From Basidiobolus meristosporus CBS 931.73 (Eukaryota > Basidiobolomycota > Basidiobolomycetes > Basidiobolales > Basidiobolaceae): a DNA stretch of 64,000 bases. Below, one piece after another: positions 45,922 through 57,003 of the stretch. Below the pieces are notes generated by a model, which had not been told where the DNA came from, did no database searches, and saw only the letters and a list, made by a program, of their open reading frames with translations. How positions within the stretch are numbered: the first letter of the stretch is position 1; each line of letters begins with the position of its first letter. A program made the position numbers and the translations under genes. Where the stretch lies: contig MCFE01000177.1 of NCBI GenBank assembly GCA_002104905.1, positions 78,353 through 142,352 of the forward strand. Direction: 5' to 3'.

Positions 45922-46698
45922 TTACTCGGCCATTGTCGAATTATCAGTAGTATCTTTGGTGGGGACCAGCTTAAAATATGGGCAATTCTGGATGATATGA
46001 TCCGTTCTCCGGCATCCCAAGCAGCGGCGTGGTTGTCTGAAAGGGGGTTTCCAGGCTGTGTTCTCGTTTGGTAAAGTCTTCCGAAGTATCTCTGCCACCT
46101 CCACTTCCATTTTATTCACCCTCTTGGTCAGGGCCTCAATTTCCAAGTACCGGGGTTTCGGGGTAGTGGTGGCTAAGCTGAAATGCCTTCCATTTCTTAT
46201 CATGTCATATTGCTCTTCCTCCTCGGCATAAGCAATAGCTTCATCCATAGTTGCGGGTTTACATCTGCGCACCTCTAATCTAATCCTTGGATTAAGTACA
46301 CCCAAAAAGATCTGGACCCTCTCTTGCTCATCATTATATTCTAGTTGAGAGAGTAGCCGCACTACTTGTGTGGCAACCTCCGATACTGCTTTCTCATCCT
46401 GTCGTAGAGAGCGAAGAGTTTGTCTCCAAGTATCGATTCGGGCGGCGGTAACATATCTCTCCTTGAATCGTTCTTTAAAGGTCGGCCAGTCCGTTAGCTC
46501 CGATTCGCGGGCTTCAAACCAGATAGCTGCCGAGTCTCTCATATAGGCTCCGGCAATCATTGGTAGCTCCTCAAATCTCCAATGGTTGACACGTTGACCG
46601 ATCTCGCATTGTTTCAGCCAGCCTATAGGGTCCTCTTCGACATTCCCAGAGAAATTTCGAACTGTAAACAGACATATTCCATTGGTCGTTGTAGTCAT
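45922..46698 (-). CDS. Orphan retrotransposon-type Gag protein with zinc knuckle
   Basis: 258 residues without any stop. Residues 15-165 form a retrotransposon Gag (capsid) domain: DPIGWLKQCE, an AAIWFEA segment, WPTFKERFKERY, and LSQLEYNDEQERVQIFLGVLNPRI. A short acidic/coiled stretch follows, and a CCHC-like zinc knuckle, CLGCRRTDHIIQNC, lies near residues 226-239. Gag proteins bind RNA and assemble capsids. No protease, RT or LTR is seen on either side (46699-48155 and 45591-45921 lack pol motifs). The uninterrupted frame in a GC-richer island suggests either a host-captured gag or a fragment of a young element. The start is the first ATG. Confidence 0.8.
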   Translation of the reverse strand: MTTTTNGICLFTVRNFSGNVEEDPIGWLKQCEIGQRVNHWRFEELPMIAGAYMRDSAAIWFEARESELTDWPTFKERFKERYVTAARIDTWRQTLRSLRQDEKAVSEVATQVVRLLSQLEYNDEQERVQIFLGVLNPRIRLEVRRCKPATMDEAIAYAEEEEQYDMIRNGRHFSLATTTPKPRYLEIEALTKRVNKMEVEVAEILRKTLPNENTAWKPPFRQPRRCLGCRRTDHIIQNCPYFKLVPTKDTTDNSTMAE

Positions 46699-48155
46699 AG
46701 TAGGCAGAAATCCTTCGTTTTAGGTAGGCTTACTTGATAAAGGGCACCGGCTGCAGGCAGCAAATCTGCAATCACTAATAAGCAGATGTTCTCACTAGAA
46801 CGTCAGGGTACAGATCGTGAGGCTAGTGGTAGATTCGGGGAAGTAAGAAGGAATTATCTCTGGCACTACTTCCTGGGGGCTATATTCTGCCCTTCGTTCA
46901 TTCATCTTGTGGTTATTTATAGTTGCGCCGAGTTGTGGTTTCACTGATGCACTTCAGATCTGGTATTCGTTTCAGCAATTAGCAGCTCATTGCAGCAGCA
47001 ATAAGAAGCACAATTGAAGCATATCACTCCCTGACAAAGCAGATAACCGGGAAGCGCTTACGTAGATTTGAAGTGACGACAGAAAAGTGTTTCTCAAGAT
47101 GTTGTGACCGGTACTGCAGAAATACTCTCAAGTCAATATTCGACTCTGCTGACTCACCATTCGCTTTCCAGCCCAGAGGTACTCTTCCATGTTGTGCCGG
47201 CTATCTTGATGTGATTCAAAGTACATACAGTTTCATACAATCATTTGTGATTTCTCATCTCTTGATCCATGCCTGATTCCTGCCCACATACTATGGCTTT
47301 GGCTAAATCTTGCTTTCTTTTAGGTTTTAGACTGGAATGATTTCACGTGAAATAGCTGCTCTGATGAGATGCAGATATGTAGACTGACCATGATGACAGG
47401 CCAGGAAAGAAGGGAACAAGCGTCCTTTGTCCTAGATTGCCTGATAGCGGTAGGATTCGTGTATTGTTGTTTTCTCGGTGAGCATTTACCAGGGCGAGGG
47501 TTTCTGGCTTTACCGATATCCCCCGGAGTCACTTTCAGTGGATAGTTTAAGGGCTAGGCGAACTGTGGGGATTGTAACAGCAAAAAATGGTTACGCTTGT
47601 CAATTACGCCATTGGCTGAACGATGTTCTAGATAAATCGTTACGGTCGAACTAGGCTATAAGGGAGTAGGGAGCCTTATCTGTTTAGGCCATCTGCGATA
47701 TCTGGAAGCTGCTACGTACATTCGGGGTGGTAGTAGGAAGGTATCGCTAGTGATGTTGCGACCGTTTCCACAGAAACAATTCAAACTGATGTCCGCTTCT
47801 ACAGATTTTCTTGCTTTCAATAACTGTATAACCCTTGTTGTGCTGTTTGTCAGGAATCTAGACGTGGTTGTAAGCGTATGCCGTTTAGCCCCATTGTTTC
47901 TAATCTTATTTCTTTATAGAGGCGTAACTGAGTCTTGCATATATGCTATGGCTTTGATTAGCCTTGGTTTTCGACTGCTGCCGTGGCAAAATCATCAAGT
48001 GAAATGGCTGGGCGTCCACAGTCTTCGGAGTCTTGGGCATCCACTCTCATCAACGATAGCCCCCCCCCCTCCTCCCATATAGTGGCAAAAAGGCGTGAAT
48101 GGGTAAGTGTTACTTTATTAGCATGTTGTAGTCAGTATCTAACGTAGGGATTGAA
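46699..48155. other. Intergenic, no recognised gene
   Basis: Only frames up to 110 codons without motifs. A C10 tract lies at 48061-48070. Nothing resembling pol or LTR termini is visible for the neighbouring gag. Confidence 0.45.
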
Positions 48156-49169
48156 TCACGCCCACTTCTCCATATCTAAAGTGATCTTTCCTATCACGGA
48201 GCCGGCCTCTATCTTCTTCAGGGCAGCAAGAAGCCCATCCAGCGAGAATTCAGTCGTTTCAGTAACCGTAGGCATCATGACTCCTGCATCCATCAAATCG
48301 GCCACCTGGTTCAAAATTGCCGATTGCGAGCTCATGTTGTGATTGAGAACGCTTTTGGTGAACATGTTTTCCCAGGAAAAGGACAGAGACCTGCTCATGT
48401 CAGTGAACGGTAGGGACTCTGAATCCTTCACGATACTCACTATCCGCCCAAATGGGTTGACGATGTTTTGGGCGATGGGTAGGTATTTTTGGGTAGAATG
48501 ACAGATGAACATATAATCCACCGTTAATCCAAGCGAGTCTAGTTGCGGTTTGAGATCATCTCGATGGTTGATAACGTGCGTGGCCCCCATCTTTCTACAC
48601 CATTCCCGGGTCTCAGGACGTGAGGCGGTGGTGATGATATTCTCCAGTTTCAAAACCTTGGATGCTATCTGTGTGGCAATTGAACCGACCCCGCCTGCTC
48701 CGTTGATAATCAAGAGAGATTTGGGGGTTCTGACTTCGGGATTAGTCGGGATAGGAATCAAAAGCTGCTCAACAAGTGCTTCCCAGGCGGTGATGGCTGT
48801 CAGCGGAAGCCCGGCGGCTTCAGTAAATGAAAGCGTTTTTGGCTTTCTACCAACAATCCTTTCATCAACCAATGTATACTCCGAGTTGGAGCCGGGGCGA
48901 AATATCGAACCAGCGTACATAACCTCATCGCCGACTTTGTACTGTTGCACTTTGTCTCCGACTGCTTCCACAATGCCAGCGCCATCCCAACCGAGTACCA
49001 AGGGGAATTGATGACTGAACCACCCAGAACGGGCCAGGTTGTCAACGGGGTTTACGGAGACTGCCCGGTTACGGACCAAGATGTCGGTACCGGTTGGGAC
49101 CGGCTTTGGAACATTTGCTTCTTCCAAGTCGGAGCCGGTTCCAGCGCTTATTTGTTGAATCACCTTCAT
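48156..49169 (-). CDS. Zinc-type alcohol dehydrogenase-like / quinone oxidoreductase (MDR superfamily)
   Basis: 337 residues in one exon, the usual length for the medium-chain dehydrogenase/reductase subfamily. The N-terminal GroES-like domain (about 1-125) contains LGWDGAGIVEAVGD and YKVGDEV. The Rossmann domain starts near 150, with the dinucleotide-binding GAGGVGS loop and a downstream SRPE segment where NADP-binding residues usually lie. The cysteine ligands of classical zinc alcohol dehydrogenases are not evident, so it probably works as an NAD(P)H-dependent reductase of quinones, enones or aldehydes; the substrate cannot be read from sequence. TATAAAAAGG on the minus strand at 49203-49212 lies ~35 bases before the ATG. 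It is a single gene, not part of a visible cluster. Confidence 0.9.
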   Translation of the reverse strand: MKVIQQISAGTGSDLEEANVPKPVPTGTDILVRNRAVSVNPVDNLARSGWFSHQFPLVLGWDGAGIVEAVGDKVQQYKVGDEVMYAGSIFRPGSNSEYTLVDERIVGRKPKTLSFTEAAGLPLTAITAWEALVEQLLIPIPTNPEVRTPKSLLIINGAGGVGSIATQIASKVLKLENIITTASRPETREWCRKMGATHVINHRDDLKPQLDSLGLTVDYMFICHSTQKYLPIAQNIVNPFGRIVSIVKDSESLPFTDMSRSLSFSWENMFTKSVLNHNMSSQSAILNQVADLMDAGVMMPTVTETTEFSLDGLLAALKKIEAGSVIGKITLDMEKWA

Positions 49170-49202
49170 GTTTTAGATGATGAAAAAGTTTTGCTTGAAT
49201 CC

Positions 49203-49212
49203 CCTTTTTATA
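49203..49212 (-). promoter_or_regulatory. TATA box of the oxidoreductase gene
   Basis: TATAAAAAGG on the minus strand, about 35-45 bases upstream of the ATG at 49169. Confidence 0.6.
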
Positions 49213-51289
49213 TCAATGCAGCCACTTTGTAATCCGGTCGTTTGATCGGTGCTGGTAACGAAAATACTGGATTAGTAATTGATCGCCTAAATCACCCGAA
49301 AAAGATTTTGTTGGCTTGCTACAAGGACGCGACTGAATCCTGTCCATGCCAAACAGAATGGCGAGGATGCATTTGCTCTCCACCAATATCAGGAGATTTG
49401 TGGACTCTCTGCGTTGGAAATGGCCACTATCATTACTAAATTGGATGGCAACTACTTGCGTCATCGAATCACTCGATTATGCGACATGGCTAGTAATTGT
49501 ATGAAACATATCTGGCAAGGTGGGACTACCTTGATTGGTTGGGTCTAATGCAATGATGTTTTGGGAGGCCTATCGGAGAATTTCCAGTCATAACGGCTTC
49601 TTTTGGAAGCCGATCGGGGAATATTTGATTCGCTCAACAGCTGCAGTGGAATCAACATTCGAATTTCTGTAGAACATGCGAACACTAATAGACAGGCTTT
49701 CCATTATAGGCAGTCAGGTAAAACTTTGTACGAATGAATTTTTACATATTCCGGTGCCACAATTTCGCTTCTCAAAACAACCAGGCCAGGTTTGGTGGAA
49801 TCCAGATGATCGCAGGAAACAAAAAAGTGTTGAAGCGGCTATATACGATTGAGACTCTGCTCATCTAATTTCGACAGTGTAGATGCTGCGATACTCGTGA
49901 TATGGTACTACGTGTCCCTGATTTCAATTCGGTGCTGACTGCCGGTGCCCCGTTGCGTGCCACACTGCAAGCTCTTCGCAATCCTTTATCCTAACGTAGA
50001 GTGTCCTGTTATTGATTGAGGGGAACTAGGTGGAGGCAGAGTAACCTGGAACCTAAAGGTGTGTATATAGGCTGCAAGTAGGAACCGCCAAGTTACACCC
50101 TCCCAAGTGTGCATGATTGTTGTCCCATTTGGACATTTAGCTGGGGTAGGATACACTAGGGTTAGCGGCCAATTTGTATATCTTGTGGCAGGAAGATAGG
50201 GATTGGGTGTGATCGGGATGGGATGAGCAAGAAGTTCATTTTGAACATTGTAGCATGAAGGTGACCCCTAGAATAGCTTTGGTGCTCAAAACTGATAACA
50301 TTACAGTGCATCAACTGGAGTGAAAATGAAATGCTGTATGCCTATTGATCATCATACTTGATATTCTAGTACACCGTTAAGTAAAAATGGGCTTAGTGGA
50401 AAATGTGGATAGTTATTAGGATGTCACTGTATCAAGCCCTTCCTATCCCATGTTGCAAAATACTGAAATCAGTAATGTGGCCTCCAATAAAGGCTGTAAC
50501 CTAAGCCAATATGCTTTGTATTCCTCCAAGAACTATGCCATAGGTAAATGTATAACATCACTCTTATCCATATAGTGGATTCAAGACACCTTATCATTTT
50601 GGCATACATCAATACAATAAAATACAGGGACATTTATGCGAAATTTGAAAATTCGAGTGAATCTGTAATCTGTATTACTACTGCACAGGAAATACTATAT
50701 AGGCAGCATTTCATATATGTGAGTGATAACAAAGGATGAGTGTTGCTCTGTGAATCATACATGAGGCTTTTTATCTAGATATTGTTAGGAAATTGTTAAA
50801 TGATTAGAGAGTGTTTATTAATTAATGCTTTGTAGATGAATGTTATTGAAGCAGAGTTGAGTATTATATGATACTTATATGAGATCTAAAAGCTCTTCTA
50901 ACTCTTTAGATCTTGCATAAGGGAAAAAATATGTGTGTTCTAACCTTCTAAGTGGGAAAACAACATTCACCAAACATGATATCTTTACTTATAATGGAAA
51001 GTAGAGCAGCCAAGTTAGAGCTTAGGCTTGAGCAAGGGTGAGGGTGGACAAAAGTTACTAAGAAATGATAGCTTCATTTACCTAAGACAAGCATTTAGGC
51101 AAGCCAAGTATATCTGAGGTTATTCCTGGAGACTAGGTGTGAGGGTCATCTGCTGTTGAGTCTTGGACATATTGGAAGTGATTACAAAAACAGCAGATGA
51201 TGTGGCTTTTAGTGTAAGATCTTTGAATATACTGGCAGTAACTAGGAGAGTGAGTAGTTTTTGGAGACACTGAAAGTGATTGGAAGAAT
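49213..51289. other. Intergenic, becoming AT-rich; no gene seen
   Basis: Short frames only. I see no recognisable domain and no clear repeat ends before the LTR-like relic near 51290. Confidence 0.45.
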
Positions 51290-51560
51290 AAGTAGATCGT
51301 GTAAATCTCACTTATTCACTCTAGTTTGAAAAGGTAGTATTGATACTTTTATATAGTCTTGTACAGCATAGAGATTTCTCATGCTCTGAGTACTGAATGG
51401 TTTTGTTGAAAAAAATATTCTAAGCAAGTGATGATCAGGAATATAGACATAATACTACAAGATTTGTAGACTCTTATCCAGGTGTTTAAGTTAAGAAAAT
51501 ATTTAGGTGTAACTATAAATCTTACATGATTCTCACTTGATTAAGCATATGTATTAACTA
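51290..51560 (-). repeat. Worn copia LTR fragment, reverse orientation
   Basis: The minus strand gives CACGATCTACTTATTCTTCC... at the right place relative to AAAAGTATCAATACTACC and GCATGAGAAATCTC. It matches the LTR family loosely. Confidence 0.5.
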
Positions 51561-51652
51561 GGCCTAGTTGTAAGTTTGTATGTACATACCTTATCAGTAC
51601 AAGTATTGTTTATTTCCCTAAAAACTTCTAACAATTGACAATAATGTAGACA

Positions 51653-52034
51653 TGTTGTAAGTTCCATATATACACCTAATTATTCCCCTATCTTGGCCAT
51701 CCAGAGCCTTAGCATTTCTTGCCCAAACTCTTTGTTGGGATTACTTAAAATATTATCACTGATATGCCAAGTGCTCAGAATATGAGAATTTGACAAGTTG
51801 TCCAAATGCCTCAAACTTTGCACACATATGCTTGGAGTCCTCCTAAACACATTGAACATGTTTGCTTTGACCATCAGAAGCATATATATCACTTTGACAT
51901 TGAATAAATCTTTGAGTGAAAACCATGTATGTGCTAGTTCTCTTAACCATTTGCAATATCCCCAAGACTCTCTTAGCAAAATGAAGCAAGTCCATTCAAA
52001 GACAGTCACAAACATAGCAAAACTCCTACAATAG
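51653..52034 (+). repeat. Diverged copia LTR
   Basis: It starts at about TGTTGTAAGTTCC (51653), with the LTR phrases TTTGCACACATATGCTTGGA, CATTGAATAAATC and GAGTGAAAACCA in order, and ends near CTCCTACAATA. A ~45-bp insertion after CCCCAAGACTCTC lengthens its tail. Confidence 0.65.
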
Positions 52035-52912
52035 GTGGCTAAGAAATATTAAATAATTGGTAAAGCACTCTAAGCTGGGCAGGAGGTAGTTCCAAAACTA
52101 TGATAGGAGAGTATAATCAGAGAGGAGTATATTGCTACGCAAGGTAAATCAGGGCGGAGTGATGGCAATAGTAGTGGTTCCAATAAGCTGGCAATTCTTG
52201 AAAACAGACATTAATAAAAAAAAGACTTGAAATACAAGCTGTCAAGACCGTGGTAAAAATACATCCTAAAAGTCTCCATCGGGGATAAACTGCTTGTTTT
52301 GAGAACTTTAGAGAAGTTGAAAGTATTTGCGGGAGCTGGTAGATTGTTTGGATTTCACTTATCCCTATGTTGCAAGTGGTAATCATATCTCCACTTGCAC
52401 CAGGTCTTGGAAACACTAACAATGTTCAGAAGGTAAGAAACATTTTTCCCATGGTTGCGTAGTGGCCAAAGTAACCTTTTAGTTACAAAAGGTCTTTGAA
52501 GACGTAGTTGCTCCGATTTTAGGCCATAGATTACCATGTTGTAGAGCCTCCCAAACCACCGTTGCAATATCCTTGTCATGGAGGGGCTCTGTGCCTCTCC
52601 AAAGTACTTTCCATACGGTCTTCAATCTATAGAAATGTGATATGAAAGACCGGACAAAAAAAGGTTACGAACAAAAGCAGTATACCTGTGTTGGCACAGG
52701 TGTAATTCGATCAAGAAAAGATGAATCATGAGGTCATTCTTCTGATTTCCATACTACCACGGAGGGGACTATTTTATTGTGATTTATACGCCTGGACATC
52801 GTTCCCTTTTGCCACAACTCTATTCCTTTCCTCCAACCTTCCCACCTCTATACTTTGTCAATATTCTCACGTACTCCGCGCTTTGTCAGTAATAACATTT
52901 CTTCACAATACC
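52035..52912. other. Upstream region of the Crinkler-type gene
   Basis: Frames of 74-95 codons occur on the minus strand (52135-52579) without recognised domains. GC content rises from about 52500 toward the gene. Confidence 0.4.
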
Positions 52913-53237
52913 ATGACTAATAATCGCCTGAAGCTGTTCTGTGTTGTTGATGGGGAGACTACAGCCAATATCTTTTCAGTCACCGTCTCTACTACCTCAA
53001 ACGTTTCAGAGCTCAAGCAACTCATTAGAGCAGCAAAGGCTCCTCGACTTGATAATGTCTCAGCCGATGAACTCATCCTCTGGCGTGTCTTGATTCCCGT
53101 TGGCCCGAGCGACAAACACAAACCGATATTCCTGAACGAGTTCGAGTCAGCAACAGAACTTCAACCAATTGATGAGATTTCTGAAGTCTTCGAGGATCAA
53201 CCACCCAAAAAAGCGATTCATATCATCATTCAACTAG

Positions 53238-53310
53238 GTAACGCAAACTCGCTTTGTTCTTGGTGACAATTAGTGATTGACCTTATCCATTCGTTTAATT
53301 GTGTTAACAG
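53238..53310 (+). other. Intron 1 of the Crinkler-type gene
   Basis: GTAACG...TTAACAG, 73 bp. It separates the ubiquitin-like header from the rest, as in many members of the family. Confidence 0.75.
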
Positions 53311-53370
53311 GACCCCACACTTTCTCTGGCTACATTTCGGCTGAATCTCGCCCTGGCGCACCGCTGAATG

Positions 53371-53448
53371 GTAAATGCCACTCCATTTTTGCTTAAATTA
53401 CGGTGCTCGTTCCCATTCCCAATATACGGACTCTTTTTGCGTATTCAG
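53371..53448 (+). other. Intron 2 of the Crinkler-type gene
   Basis: GTAAATG...GTATTCAG, 78 bp, isolating a 60-nt second exon. The phase is preserved across the junction. Confidence 0.7.
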
Positions 53449-55778
53449 GAGACCTAAGTGTTGAAATCAAGAATATTACACGGAAGTTTTTTGCTCCCGG
53501 CTCAAAGACGTCTGAATTTCTCGAGCGATTTGTGCGAGGCCATGAACGGCTTCCGCTCACAACTGGCAGACTTTCTGGCTTACCAAGAGTGCGGCTACGA
53601 AAACAGCGAGAGCGAGATAATGCACACCCTAGTCTCCTCTTCATAAACCTACCCGACCCCTCCACCTCTCTTGACCCATCAAAGAAACTCGCTTCTGACA
53701 ACATTTTGGATCTCATCCAAAGGTGTGGAGGAAGCGTACCAATTTTTGGGGTCTCAGGATGTGGGAAAACCCGTGGCATGATGGAGCTTCTTTCGCGCCA
53801 CTGAGGATTCTATTTCAATGCATCTGGGGAGGATCTAGGCTCAGATGACATGACCACTTTTCTTGCACAAGTTGGATCCCGTCTGGGGACATCCCGTGAT
53901 ATGAACAACCGCGTCGCGAGAACAATGACCTATTTGCTATTCCTCTCGCGACTCTTGGTTCTTCAGTTCTGCCTGCAAGTCGACAACAATGCCTTGTCTT
54001 TCACATCTGCGAGATGGATGCTCCTGCAGGTCTGCCCTCATATGTTCATGGACGTCTTCGAGCACCTGTTCCAGAAATTGCTCCCGCTGCACCAGAGATC
54101 AATTGCCGAGGAACCAGCCCTGATTGATATCGTCCGCAAGACATTTCAGAACACCCGCAGTTGCCTTATGGAGCATAGAGGCGCCCCCCAATTCTCTGCC
54201 GATTGTACACTCTTTGTTGTTCACGATGAGGCGCAGATTTTGGGGGAGGAGCACTTTGGTCGTTTTGAGTCGCTGAATGGAACAAGGGATGACCGGCCGC
54301 TCTTGTCCCCGATTCTCTATGGCTTTCGAAATATTGAGGGCGAGAATGAGCTCACAGTCTTGACGTCTGGTACGGGACTCAGCATTTATACTCTCAACTG
54401 GGCACGAAGCTCTGGATCTACGCTGAAGCATTTGCCGGGCGCGTTTACCTACATGGAGTTTCCAGGATGGACTAGTCGACAGTCAATTGATACGTACATC
54501 ACCAGCATACGGAACCAACTACCGACAGAGGACGCAAGAGTGGTGTTGGACAGCCTCCTACCATCAGAGGCAAGGGATATGCTTTTTGAGAAGCTGGCTG
54601 GCAGGTTTCGCCCAATTGTCACCGCCATTGAGGCTATAATTGCAAATGGAACACCTGGTTTCTGGAAAGTAGCTATAGAGAAGACGGAGGCCAGACTAGT
54701 TTCGTGGGATCATCAAAGAGAGCCAGGGAATCTTATTCATGAGATTATCCGTTTAGAAAACAAATACCGCAGGAATCTGGATGTGTTCCAGCACCTTCGC
54801 ACGGTGGAGGAGGGGCTTGGCCTCCTGCTATTCCAGCGATACATGTTTGGGGCTCGTACTCTAGTTCTTGAGGATGCGGTTCCGGAGATGGTGGAACGCG
54901 CATTTGGTCGTATTATGATCATTGACGGAGCCGCAAGAACCGTTCTTGATGAGCCTTTTGCCATGAAAGCGGCTGAAAATTACGTCAGGGTTCGGGACAT
55001 TGGTTTCGTGAAGACAATGGAACAATGGATGCAACAGTCGAACAATGCTTCAGTCCACGGATTTGCATGGGAGTACATGATGATGAGCGTCTTTGTAGAA
55101 ACCTTCAAAACACATCCCTTCTCCGACTGGTCGCACCAACCATCGATACCATCGATGTGTGCCTCGCTCGAGGGGAAGTCGGAGATTGTTGGTCTGATTG
55201 ATGATTGCTTTCAGCGAGGGGTTACACACCAGGAGATCACTATGCAGCAGTTCATGGAAGCCCACGTTAACAACAACTCAACACGAGGAGGCAAATCTGT
55301 TCCCCCGTTCTATTTTCCGAAAGCAAAACCCTCAGGTCCGGATATGGTATTCTACATTCGAGTCAACGGTAACCTCTTTCCAGTATTCGTACAGCTGAAG
55401 CTTCGTCCTGTGTTTTCACACCAGACTACGCATGCTGCTCTCAAGACGGTCTCGGAGGAATGTGTTCAAGAGCACGTAGAGAACCTTGGCGACTACTGCC
55501 CTACTAACAATACGTACATCAGTATGATCATTGCCTACCCGGGTAAAATGATTGTTTCGCAGATTGGCCGGCCAAATCCCGCTTTACCTAGTAGAAGTTT
55601 GAATCAGGTTGTTGTCAATATCACAGGAGATAACTTTGCCAAGATTTTCCCGCCAAGTCATGTTGATTTTCTTGACCGCATCAAAACACCTGTCAAGCGA
55701 CACGCAATGGACCAGGAATGGGATGAGGGAGATCAATTGAAAAAATCGCGAACATACACCTGTAACCTATCTCAATAG

Positions 55779-56139
55779 AGAATCTCCTGTCATTGTTGAT
55801 CTTTATTGCTTGGCTCACTTCCTCTGTTTGTTCTACTGGTCTGGTCCCTACTCTCATTTGCTACCACTACAATTTTGGGTATATTTGTGTAAATCTGCTT
55901 AGGGTTTGTTTGTTCAATAGAATACGGTTTGCTGGCATATTGAGTGAACCAACATTGTCAAAATCAAATAAAACAGTATTTATACTTACACATGGTCTTG
56001 GGAAAGCAAACACATAAAGTATTTTCAGCAAGATCCCAAGTACAAGTGGGCAAAGTTTGGGAATGTATTGTCAACTTTAGACATGTAGCCTTTGCTCTAA
56101 GTGACCAAACTAAGTGAATATGTGGGTGTAATAGCAAAA
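55779..56139 (-). repeat. Worn copia LTR, reverse orientation
   Basis: From about 55930 the minus strand carries LTR-family phrases (CACCCACATATTCACTTAGTTTGGTCACTTAGAGC..., then ATGTGTTTGCTTTCCCAAGACCATGTGTAAGTATAAATACTG). It belongs with the inverted pol fragment to its right. 55779-55900 shows nothing clear. Confidence 0.55.
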
Positions 56140-56612
56140 CTACAACACTCCTACTTGTCTAAATATTGATATCTGTGGTGCTTGGCTTAAATTTTGCAGA
56201 TTCCCAGGCAATTTCTTAGCATATGCAGTGCAACCATATATTCCAGGGTGCTCTGCATTTGGTTTATATCTATACCATGCCTCAAATGGAGTGAAACCAC
56301 AAAGTACTCTGCTATCACTCCTATTTTTAAGATTAACAGCTGTAGCAACTGATTCCATCCATAAATTGTTGAATGTTTTTTGATCAAGGATCATGAATCT
56401 TGCTATATTAATTATCAATCTGTTTGCACATTCCAATTTGTCATTTTGCTGTAGGGAGTATAGTACAGTAATCTTCTGCTTTAACCCATGAATTTTGCTT
56501 AAGTGGATGCAGAGTTGTGAGGTATATTCCCCACCATTATCAGATCATACTTTCTTGATTACCACTCCAGTTTCTCTCTCCACCATGGCATTAAGCTCCC
56601 TGAACCTCAACA
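56140..56612 (-). pseudogene. Copia integrase fragment, reverse orientation
   Basis: The minus strand gives QLCTPLK-like leader codons, an ERANRLI-type segment (here ECANRLI), FNNLWMESVATAVNLKNRS and FTPFEAWY, then YGCTAYAKKLPGN: the integrase C-terminal region of the copia family. It breaks off at 56612, where an oppositely oriented LTR begins. Confidence 0.8.
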
Positions 56613-57003
56613 TGTTGTAAAAATTTGTATTTCCACCTAAATACTCACCTAACTTAGTCACTTAGATCATCACCTTCATATCCTAGAGAATACTGACCAA
56701 ATTCCTTGTTGGGATTTACTTATTCTACGTGTTTGTTATGCCAAGACCATGAAAAAGTATAAATACTACTTTTACATTCAATAAATCATTAAGTGAAATC
56801 ACATAATCTACCTGTCCTCCCAATCACTTCCAATATCTCCAAGACTCTTACAACAGGTTATGCGCCCCAAGCTGTCACTCTCTGCAATGTCTACTACTGC
56901 TATTACTGGAACTTTTCCCTCTGCTGAAAAGCTAGATGGATCTAACTACCAAGTGTGGAAGGTGAAGATGAAGATGCTGCTACAGGAAAGAGGCCTTTGG
57001 GAT
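56613..57003 (+). mobile_element. Truncated copia: LTR with internal deletion, primer site and start of gag
   Basis: The LTR 56613-56855 is 243 bp because about 105 bp are missing between GGGATTTACTTA and TTCTACGTGTTTG. GGTTATGCGCCCC is the primer site. The gag start (MSTTAITGTFPSAEKLDGSN-like) runs to CTTTGGGAT at 57003, where the next element begins. Confidence 0.85.

Larger units (their letters stand above)
52913..55778 (+). pseudogene. Crinkler-type protein: ubiquitin-like header, P-loop NTPase, PD-(D/E)xK nuclease; one in-frame TGA
   Basis: Exons are 52913-53237, 53311-53370 and 53449-55778. The introns are 73 and 78 bp with donors GTAACG and GTAAAT and acceptors ACAG and TCAG. The joined frame is 905 codons with a single internal stop, TGA at 53802-53804 (about codon 247); the frame is open on both sides and no shift is needed. 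Residues 1-105 form the ubiquitin-like Crinkler N-terminal domain (LFCVVDGE start, later an LILWRV segment). The NTPase has Walker A GVSGCGKT near 53748-53771 and a Walker B-like VVHDEAQ at 54212-54238. The C-terminal nuclease-like region has PD at 55338-55343 and QLK at 55392-55400. Family knowledge: Crinkler effectors of oomycetes and fungi share this header and act in host nuclei or in genome conflict. The stop may mean decay, recoding or editing. Confidence 0.85.
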
